DNA of 64,000 bases from Fallopia convolvulus (lineage: Eukaryota; Streptophyta; Magnoliopsida; Caryophyllales; Polygonaceae), in the NCBI GenBank assembly GCA_964016875.1, contig OZ024726.1, positions 54,367,325-54,431,324 of the forward strand, given 5' to 3'. Under the pieces are notes generated by a model. It worked only from the letters and a program-made list of their open reading frames with translations, searched no databases and had not been told where the DNA came from. Below are positions 56,986-64,000 of the stretch, one piece after another (position 1 is the stretch's first letter; every line of letters starts with the position of its first letter). The position numbers were made by a program, and so were the translations under genes.

Positions 56986-57330
56986 TGTCCTCATTAATTT
57001 ACAAGAGTGACCCCAAATATTTGAAACTCTCGTTCTTCATAATAGTTTCCCTTCCTAGACGATTTCATCACTAGAATTTGCACATTGCCCAAACTTGAAC
57101 TCCACACATTTCATCTTCATACTTGGTCTAAAATCCTTATACTCCAGTTTTCCCTCTAAATTTTAAGTCTACTACTAATTTTGACTCTAGACTCATCAAC
57201 CAATACAATATCATTCGCGAATAATATATATCACGGAATCCCCCCTTGAAATTTTCTCGTCAAGATATTTAGAGGGAAATCCAGTGATATATATTGTTCG
57301 CAAATGATAATGTATTGAGGTTGACAAACT
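56985..57330 (-). pseudogene. Decayed RTE-type LINE fragment with an inverted second piece
   Basis: The minus strand around 57232-57070 reads FANDIVLVDESRVKISSRL and then RENW...NVWSSSLG, matching FADDIVLVDESRAGVARKLE and NMWSSSLVRW of the RTE fragment at 25380-25530. The catalytic FADD is FAND and several stops are present. To the right (57278-57318) the plus strand carries a second copy of the same active-site stretch (TTCGCAAATGATAATGTATTG), so the two form an inverted repeat of about 40 bp. Confidence 0.6.
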
Positions 57331-57554
57331 CATCTCTGAAAACCCGCTCACTTATTTGGGCTGACGGGTTTTGTTGCACGGTTTTTTTAGTATGGATGCT
57401 GATGTATTTTATAAAAGAGTCCGGAACCTAAAACCACCCGTAAAATACCCCATATTCCGCTAAACCACCCCGAATATAACTATTTATTTTTAACCACCCC
57501 TAAAATACCCTCCATTAGCTAAATACCACATTTCGTCACTTGGCCCGTTAAAAA

Positions 57555-58025
57555 ATGCAAAAAATCCAAAAATACCCCTTGTCTTTATATGAGAACCCTA
57601 ATTCTCATTCAAGGCAACCCCTCCCCAAACCCGAACCCTCCTCTGACAACCTCAATGTCGCCTCCTCCGACCTCCACCCCCGAGATCCGTCCTACGATCG
57701 CCCTCCCGATCCCGACGCTCGGCCTCCGCTGAGGCCTTCCAATTACTCTTCCAGGCTCGCCGAGACGTTCGCCATTGTCAAGGACTCCGACGATCTGTAC
57801 CTCGATTTCAAACACTCCATGCTTCAGATGATCTTCGAGAAGGAGATCTTTGACAAATGAGATCCACGGGAGCTCCTCGCCTGCTTTCTCCGACTCAATT
57901 CTCTGTGTCATCACGACGCCATCATCCACGCTTTCTTTGAGATCTGGAAAGCTGCTATGTCTCTGCCCTTGGAAAACTGGGAGGTTAGGTGTTCGACGAA
58001 ATTCCCCAAAGAAAAAGACGGTTAG
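57555..58025 (+). pseudogene. Captured OVATE-domain gene fragment inside the MULE
   Basis: An ATG inside the left inverted repeat (57555) opens a frame that enters captured sequence at about 57598. It has a Pro/Ser/Asp-rich leader and then an OVATE domain from AETFAIVKDSDDLYLDF through HSMLQMIFEKEIFD. A TGA at 57858-57860 stops it inside the domain; the same frame resumes with ELLACFLRLNSLCHHDAII and FFEIWKA to TAG 58023. OVATE proteins are plant transcriptional repressors that control organ shape. Here the domain is broken, so at most a truncated 101-residue product with a TIR-encoded start is possible. Confidence 0.75.
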
Positions 58026-58640
58026 TTTTTTTTAAATTTTTTTGGGTGCGAGTACTTGTCAATGGCGTGACCATCTAACCCCCAACCCTCGCCCATGTGA
58101 TCATATTGATTTGTAATTGATCGTCCATCCCACTAAAACAGGGGTGCACAGTTGTTAGTGATATTTCAGCTTCAATAGTGTAAAGGCAGAGAGTTAGTTA
58201 TCTCAGCAAATTGTAAATCAATTCTTCTAGTCTCTCTGTAATGAAATCCTCTCTTGTTCGATTCTTGTTAATAGAATAAAGGATCCATGATTGAGTTGGC
58301 TTTTGTTGTTCTTAAGAACATTAGATGCCAAAATATCCATTTGTTTGTCTTTTGATAGAAATTCCTGTTGTGTTGATTTGCAATACAGTAGCTGTATCAG
58401 AGGAGTTCAAAACAATCAATTTTGTTGATTAATTTGTAGACTTTGATGGGGCAGAGAAGATATGCAGCTTGTGAAGATCCCATCCATTGCGGTGTTTAAA
58501 GTAAAGAAGTAGGATTCTAGTGGTGTTTGAGGCAAAGAAGTAGGGTTCTAATATAAAGACAAGGGTATTTTTGGGTTTTTCGCATTTTTTAACGGGCCAA
58601 GTGACGGAAGGTGGTATTTAGCTAACGGAGGATGTTTTAT

Positions 58641-58821
58641 TTATTTATTTTTTGGTCGAAAAAAGGGACTAGCCCTTGATAAAGAAAGGCCTAAGAGGTT
58701 CGAATGCGTGGGGTGGCCATCCCCACCACATCATCGTACAAAATTTTGAGCACCCCCGGAGGGGCCTCGGAAAGAATATGCAAACCAACAGGGTAAGAGC
58801 CTCGGAAAGAATATGCAAACC
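58641..58821 (-). mobile_element. Small retroposon-like insertion in the right MULE terminus
   Basis: 181 bp flanked by identical 17-bp AACGGAGGATGTTTTAT at 58624-58640 and 58822-58838. The left end is T-rich (TTATTTATTTTTTGG), i.e. an A-rich tail on the minus strand. A 26-bp segment GCCTCGGAAAGAATATGCAA... is duplicated near the other end. The long duplication and A-rich tail point to target-primed insertion (SINE or processed LINE RNA). The family is not recognised. Confidence 0.65.
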
Positions 58822-58923
58822 AACGGAGGATGTTTTATGGGTGGTTAAAAATAAATAGTTATATTCGGGGTGGTTTAGCGGAGTATTTTACGGGTGGTTT
58901 TATGTTCCGGACTCTTTATAAAA

Positions 58924-60459
58924 TCTTGATCTACCCACTAAAACCTACCCTTGTTGACTTGAAGAGGTTCAAAAAACATATTCAAATGAACTTTTTATGT
59001 AAAACACTCAAAACTTTCTATATCTCTTCATTCTTTTGTCCGTTTTTCTCTTTAGACTTGTAGTAGCTAGATTTGAATTAGATATTAACTGCACAAAAAT
59101 TTGGCTATCACTTTTTAATTAGATTTGAAATTTGATTTGTGAGCTTTCTTTTTCCCATTCCCCATTGATAAATAATGTGCCGTGAAATATTGTTAGCAGT
59201 AATTAGCTGACCATTGAATGTTTCGGATTTTGCATCTTGGAGTAGGCAGTAGCTACGTTGTTACTTTTTTCTTTTTAAAGCATACAAAATCAATCTACTA
59301 ATCGACTGCATATGCAACAAAGTATTTGAAATTTAACTGATTTAAGCTAACCCTCTGATCGTAAGTGTTACTCAATAGAATAGATACCCCCGTTAATTAA
59401 TGATGTGAAATAAGATGCTACAAAACAAGATGATTTTTTTGTTAATGTATTAGAACACCCAAGTAAACTAAATTCGCTTACAATTTTATATTTCACAACA
59501 AAATAAGTCCTATAAACACAAACATTTCTTAACAAAATTTGTTGAGAGTAATAACCTATCTCACATCTAAATTCTAAAGAGATTAAGCCTAAGCATATAT
59601 ACTATTGGGTTGCTCCTCTTATTATCAATTGGTTTTAGGATGGAACCCCACGGGCTTATGTGCTAGACCCATCTGCGATCGTACCGACACGTTCCCAATA
59701 TAGCTATCTACCGGGCTCATTTCTACCAACTACTTTGGGTTGGGCTTAGCGAGTTACTACTAAAATCCAAAGAGGATTACTCCTACTATTACCAAATTAC
59801 AGGGTTAAATGTCAATCTTTTACCCTGGAGGTGGTAGTATTAGTTGGATGCTAATTGAATGACGTAATTTGACACGCAAAAGCACTAGCTAGGCCAAGCA
59901 TGTTGTTGGAAAATTGACATTCTCATGTACACCCATCGATAGTCTAACGATACAAAACTAAAATTTTATAATAACAACTTTGTACTCCGTATTATATAGT
60001 GAATCAAGTGTGAACATATAAAACATATTACATGAATAGCTCTGTCACTGATATTGGGCCAATATCCCCCAGGCCCCAGCCCATTTTATTTATTAATGGG
60101 CTTCTAATTTGTTAAATTCTCAAACAGCTAGTAATCTTAACACATGTAGCTTCGTGTAGTACACTAGTACATTGTTTTTTAGACCCATAGGCCATAGATA
60201 ACAATAAGGAGATGGCAAGTCAACACATAAACTTTCAAGTCATGTAATCTCGAGCACATTTGAGGTTGAAACAAATCAAATTCAACGATTTATACATTTG
60301 AGCCTATTACCGTATTACGTGTGACGCGGCGAATATTTTATTAAGCTCCAATTATCCAAGGTGGTAATTGGCTAAAATTAGGATCTTGGGATCTACAAAA
60401 TTTGAACACATGGTTGGTTGAATTTCCTTCTTTACAATGTTGGATTACTACTCTAGTAG
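58924..60459. other. AT-rich intergenic DNA
   Basis: No gene. 59550-59790 shares short ordered blocks (CTCACATCTAAATT, TTATCAATTGGTTTTAGG, GGGCTTATGTG) with 3200-3400, so it is probably a copy of the same decayed repeat. Confidence 0.45.
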
Positions 60460-60464
60460 CTCAT

Positions 60465-60791
60465 TGTTAGATAGTAGAGAATGAACAAACACAAACAAGG
60501 CCTAAAACGAACTGTTTAATCGATTAACTCAGAAAATAGGTAACCTCTCAATGGGACAAAACCAATGAGCCTAATCTCAGTGGAGAAGATCTCCAAAGAG
60601 CCCAAAGGCACTATGCCTTGATCCTTTCAATATTCTGGATAATCCCCTAATGACCACTCCTCTCCTTATTTATAAGCCTACTAGCTGGCTACTACAGCAC
60701 GCAGGCTGGAAATCTCTAACAAACTTCACATAAAAAGACACCCATGCCCTTCATAACAAATACTATTACTGTCTTGCCATATTCCTTAACA
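60465..60791 (-). repeat. 3' LTR (minus orientation) of the 3.1-kb element
   Basis: Plus-strand ends TGTTAGATAG...TTCCTTAACA. Minus-strand TATA-like CTTATAAATAAGG near 60665. Near-identical to 63213-63539. Confidence 0.92.
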
Positions 60792-60832
60792 ATGCCACCC
60801 TCCTTCAAACAACCTTGCCCTCAAGGTTGCAT

Positions 60833-61309
60833 TCATTTAAAATTGAGTTGGTATCGGATGGATTGTGCAAGGGTGAAGGAATGCCGCTTGATTCCTTCTT
60901 GAGTGTGCCCTCTGTTTGGTGAGTTTAGCAAATCATTGATCTTGAGATCAACTTGAGCATTCACCAAATTCCTCTTAAGCTTCCATTTGTCTAATGAAAT
61001 GCCAGAGGAAGGTGACAATTCAGCAAGGGTCCCGAACTCTATTTCCATCTCTTCGTTATTTGCAAACTCCGAAGGTCGAGGAGAATGACAGAAGAGTGCA
61101 AGCATTAGATCATGATGATTCTCTCCAGCAAGCAGCTTATCTCCAAATTTGAACAAACTAATAATGATCCCATAAACAAGCTGTCTACGACTTGTAAGTC
61201 CAATACCAATTCGCTCTCTTATACTAACCATGCTTGTGTGGTCACTAGTCTGTGAGTCTCCATACCCGGTTATAATTCTGAGCCTATGCTGTCGGTGTCT
61301 CCTCACCAT
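60833..61309 (-). CDS. Second, shorter ORF of the 3.1-kb element, unrecognised
   Basis: 158 residues in a different frame from the long ORF, overlapping its end by seven bases. Contains SMVSIRERIGIGLTSRRQLV, GDKLLAGENHHDLML and EMEIEFGTLAELSP. No domain recognised. It may be the continuation of the long ORF after a frameshift, or chance. Confidence 0.35.
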   Translation of the reverse strand: MVRRHRQHRLRIITGYGDSQTSDHTSMVSIRERIGIGLTSRRQLVYGIIISLFKFGDKLLAGENHHDLMLALFCHSPRPSEFANNEEMEIEFGTLAELSPSSGISLDKWKLKRNLVNAQVDLKINDLLNSPNRGHTQEGIKRHSFTLAQSIRYQLNFK

Positions 61310-63183
61310 AAGCCCCCATCAAATTGTAGTAGAACAATACTCCTACCCTTGACTTGGCTTCTTCTTGTGAGTATACCTGTCCTTACCGACCCCTTCAAGC
61401 CAACCTTGTCCTCAAGGCTTGAGGAATCCGAGGAAAAATCCGGAGGTCGAGGAGGCGGTTTTGCCGGTGGATGTAGAACAAAGCTCTTCCCCTCGCCTTG
61501 TATCACTGCTCTTGCCAGCCTTTCACATTTAGTGTGCACAGAATAAGAATCAGATGCCCCAAACCCGGAGTAATGAAATTGAATGTCACCGGGATCGTCG
61601 CCGGCGGCGTCTACCTTGCCGCAGATATGAACAGAACGAAGGTGGGGAGTGGAAAGGAAATTAGAAGTGGTGGGGCTAACCTCTAACCTTGATAAATCCG
61701 AGGGAAAATCCGACAGTTGTGAAGGCGGTTTAGTCGGCCGCGAAAAATCTGGGGGCTCTGGTGGTATTTTCAACGGTGAATAGCTCCATTGTTCGGCGAA
61801 GCTACAGAATTCTGAAGGTAGACGAGGACTTCTATCCACGTGGGATAATTCACCAACTGCATATTTGAGCCATGGTGGTGGGCCTATATGACCAAGAGGA
61901 GGCCTAAAATCCAAATTTCTAACTTTACTCAAAACCGAAATGGGCCATGTAAATGGGCCCATAAGTACAAGTGTCGTCTCACATTCCCATCTCATGATTT
62001 CTTCTCCTTTAAACTGATGAACAATGGGCTCCAACTCCTCCAATGCTTCAAATGGAAGTACATACCAAGGTGGTGGGCCTAATGGTGTTGGACCTGGCCC
62101 AATTGCAAATCCCAATTTACCCGGTTCGTTTACTAGAAGAAAAACGGGTTCCACCTGCCGCTGCTGATCAAGCCCTAAAACCCATGCAACTTCTGATGAT
62201 TTCTCTACACGCGCCGCCTTTGTCACTATTTTCTCGAATTCCCTAGATAGTTGCTCTCTGTGCAAACGCAAGCCAACAATGGCGGAACTCTCAACCACCT
62301 TTACAGTACTGTTGAACTTCCCCGCAGTGATCTCCGGCGTCATCCCTTCCATCTTCATATCTGTCCCTTCGCGAGCATAATCCTCGATCTGAATAACGTC
62401 GTCGCCATCTAGTCTCGCCTTGCTCCGATCGGTTGCAAGTTCGTTCTCCTTCTTGGTTTCAGGCGTTGGAGGTTCTGGTTCGGTGTTGAGATCGCCTCCT
62501 TCCTCTCGTCCAATGTCTGCCATGGATGCCTCAGTTGAACCTCGATTTAGATGCTGGCCATCGACGATCTCTTCCCTCATTCCTCTAGACCAAGGAGGTG
62601 GCCCAACCTGGTCGAGATTCAGCCCCAATTCTCCACCAAGTGCTGGTTTCAGTCGCTGAGCCCTAGCACAACCCACACCCTGAATTTGATCGTCCACGTG
62701 GATCCTGATTTCACTCTTCTTGACCTCGAGTTCTTCTTCCACCTTAGCGCCGAATTCGAGATCTGAAATTTTCCCAATTGGGGACTCGTCTCTGTCTCTT
62801 ATCGGGAGTTCTTCACCAACAACTTTCTCTTCCTCTTCAATCACTTTCAAATCCTCTATCAACGAAGAAGTCCAACTCTCCACTTGGTCTTGGTAAGTAG
62901 CAAGTTCCCTAATTCGCTCTTCTTTTTTACTGGTCTCTTCTTCTTCAATTCCTTCCATAGTCACCTCCAAACATGACCCTAACATCCCCACTTGGATGGT
63001 AATTTTATCCCAGACAGATTTTAATCTGCTTTTCCCTTGTGAATTCTATGAAGAGAATGACTGTCTTACCTCTTCAACCCAATTACGGATGAATTCCATA
63101 GCTTCTTCATGACTCTTCTCTATCTCCTCCATCTCAGATTCTCTCATTTCTTCTTCCATGTTCATCCTCACATCTAACCCCAT
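61303..63183 (-). pseudogene. Long ORF of the 3.1-kb LTR element, GPPPW-repeat protein of unknown family
   Basis: From ATG 63183 (MGLDVRMNMEEEMRE), just after the primer site, the frame runs 45 codons, meets TAG at 63048-63046, and then stays open to the stop at 61303. The open part from ATG 62991 is 562 residues. It is acidic and Glu-rich at first, with helical stretches (EIEKSHEEAMEFIRNWVEEV). It has three GPPPW motifs (about 62610, 62070, 61880 by position), Pro-rich PPEPPDF/PPRPPDF blocks and SSLEDKVGLKGS near the end, which recalls the LEDK strings near the ends of some gypsy polyproteins. No zinc knuckle, protease or RT. Its position is that of gag, so a particle or packaging role is possible but unproven. 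The composition is uniform, so it is not an obvious host capture. Confidence 0.6.
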
Positions 63184-63191
63184 GGATAATC

Positions 63192-63212
63192 CCTCTCAAC
63201 AAGAGCACCAAT
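63192..63212 (-). promoter_or_regulatory. Primer binding site of the 3.1-kb element
   Basis: Minus strand, directly after the 5' LTR: ATTGGTGCTCTTGTTGAGAG. It resembles the ATTGGTGCTTTCATT site of the small element at 23722, so both may use the same tRNA primer. Confidence 0.7.
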
Positions 63213-63539
63213 TGTTAGATAGTAGAGAATGAACAAACACAAACAAGGCCTAAAACGAATTGTTTAATCGATTAACTCAGAAAATAGGTAACCTCTCAAT
63301 GGGACAAACCCAATGATCCTAATCTCAGTGGAGAAGATCTCCAAAGAGCCCAAAGGCACTATGCCTTGATCCTTACAATATTCTGGATCATCCCCTAATG
63401 ACCACTCCTCTCCTTATTTATAAGCCTACTAGCTGGCTACTACAGCACGCGGGCTGGAAATATCTAACAAACTTCACATAAAAAGACACCCATGCCCTTC
63501 ATAACAAATACTATTACTATCTTGCCATATTTCCTAACA
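63213..63539 (-). repeat. 5' LTR (minus orientation) of the 3.1-kb element
   Basis: Plus-strand ends TGTTAGATAG...TTTCCTAACA. TATA-like CTTATAAATAAGG on the minus strand near 63415. Confidence 0.92.
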
Positions 63540-63544
63540 CTCAT

Positions 63545-63867
63545 GCTTGAATTTTAGTGGATCAATTTAGGTAAAACTCATGTTAAATTCAACCATGAAC
63601 GTTTTCTAAAGGATTAATTCAGTTGAACACTTGAACCTAACACGTCAGTACTAAAGCTACCTTTTTTTTTCTAGGTTTATATTGGCTATCATCCATTTTT
63701 TTTATAGTTATAACGAAAGTCATGACTCATGAGCCACACTGTTAACTTTTTGCCCACTTTTTAAGTGAGAACCCCCAGTTTTGGCCTTTTGGGAATTCAG
63801 AATCCAATACATTGATTTCTCAAAAAATGAGGTAAGAGACCACTTGCTGGCCTCCATAAATTACAAT
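63545..63867. other. Short AT-rich spacer
   Basis: No gene or repeat recognised between the 3.1-kb element and the third LTR copy. Confidence 0.5.
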
Positions 63868-64000
63868 AGACTAGTAGAGAATGAACAAACACAAACAAGG
63901 CCTAAAACGAACTGTTTAATTGATTAACTCAGAAAATAGGTAACCTCTCAATGGGACAAACCCAATGAGCCTAATCTCAGTGGAGAAGATCTCCAAAGAG
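63868..64000 (-). repeat. Third copy of the same LTR, cut by the window edge
   Basis: From about 63872 the sequence TAGTAGAGAATGAACAAACA and onwards matches the LTRs at 60465 and 63213 to the window end. The first bases differ (GACTAG for TTAGATAG), so the terminus is mutated or truncated. It could be a solo LTR or the start of another element. Confidence 0.8.

Larger units (their letters stand above)
57417..58914. mobile_element. Pack-MULE (Mutator-like) carrying an OVATE gene fragment
   Basis: Long terminal inverted repeats of about 175 bp start GAGTCCGGAACCTAAAACC at the left and, on the other strand, GAGTCCGGAACATAAAACC at the right. The 9-bp target duplication TTTATAAAA lies at 57408-57416 and 58915-58923. 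Long inverted ends with a 9-bp duplication define Mutator-like elements. There is no transposase; the interior instead holds part of an OVATE-family gene, so it fits the Pack-MULE definition. The right inverted repeat is split by a later insertion at 58641-58821. Confidence 0.9.
60465..63539 (-). mobile_element. Non-autonomous LTR retrotransposon, 3.1 kb, with a long ORF of unknown family
   Basis: LTRs of 327 bp at 60465-60791 and 63213-63539. Target duplications CTCAT lie at 60460-60464 and 63540-63544. On the minus strand a primer site TTGGTGCTCTTGTTGAGAG follows the 5' LTR (63213-63539), and a purine-rich GAAGGAGGGTGG precedes the 3' LTR. The 2.4-kb interior has one long minus-strand ORF and no protease, RT or integrase motif. 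The LTRs differ at about ten positions (near 3%). A further copy of the LTR begins at about 63868. Confidence 0.92.

Noticed and set aside
61286..62766. Plus-strand ORFs across the 3.1-kb element
   Set aside because: Short and scattered, opposite the single long minus-strand frame, and on the wrong strand relative to the primer site.

Overview
The window is nuclear DNA of a flowering plant, most likely a eudicot. The evidence is multi-exon genes with GT-AG introns, a CC-NB-LRR resistance-gene homologue, a repetitive proline-rich cell-wall protein, plant-type 7SL RNA genes with a USE-TATA promoter, and a dense nest of plant transposons. The species cannot be read from the sequence.

Layout. 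1-3132: 3' part of a decayed Ty3/gypsy chromovirus ending in its 3' LTR. 3133-9822: a possible orphan exon, a tRNA-derived SINE with a 16-bp target duplication, a proline/tyrosine-rich cell-wall protein gene (5549-8323), and a Stowaway MITE. 9823-22010: a complete 12.2-kb Tat-type Ty3/gypsy element with 889-bp LTRs and matching GTAAT duplications. It carries broken gag and pol, a 43-bp tandem array and an antisense, intron-containing accessory gene. 22011-23340: a 7SL (SRP) RNA gene followed by four partial copies. 23368-24814: a 1.45-kb non-autonomous LTR element (TSD GGCCC). 24860-28290: an RTE-type LINE fragment (+) and an L1-type LINE remnant (-). 28456-31568: a CC-NB-LRR gene (-) with a frameshift in the CC region. 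31857-31929: tRNA-Ala(UGC). 32799-33412: a second 7SL locus with one partial copy.

34276-41212 (-): a 17-exon organellar oligopeptidase gene (M3 family) that reads cleanly as 789 aa, with a solo LTR in its largest intron. 41213-51150: mostly AT-rich sequence with a Stowaway MITE nested in a SINE, a hAT-like MITE, a 994-bp Helitron, another inverted-repeat element and a small GC-rich duplication. 51200-53660: a degraded gag/protease fragment of a Ty3/gypsy element. 54367-54808: a PIF/Harbinger MITE. 55528-56097 (-): a gamma-glutamylcyclotransferase-like (AIG2-like) gene. 57417-58914: a Pack-MULE with about 175-bp inverted termini and a 9-bp TSD that carries a broken OVATE-domain fragment. 60465-63539: a 3.1-kb non-autonomous LTR element (TSD CTCAT) with a long ORF of unrecognised family; a third copy of its LTR runs off the right edge.

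The host genes that look intact are the oligopeptidase, the AIG2-like gene, tRNA-Ala, at least one 7SL gene and the cell-wall protein gene, whose 3' end looks shortened by a nonsense change. These genes are not a pathway or an operon. The window is best read as a gene-poor region shaped by nested insertions. The least familiar items are the ORF-bearing element at the right end, the Pack-MULE, and the duplicated 7SL loci. No clearly new biological system was seen.
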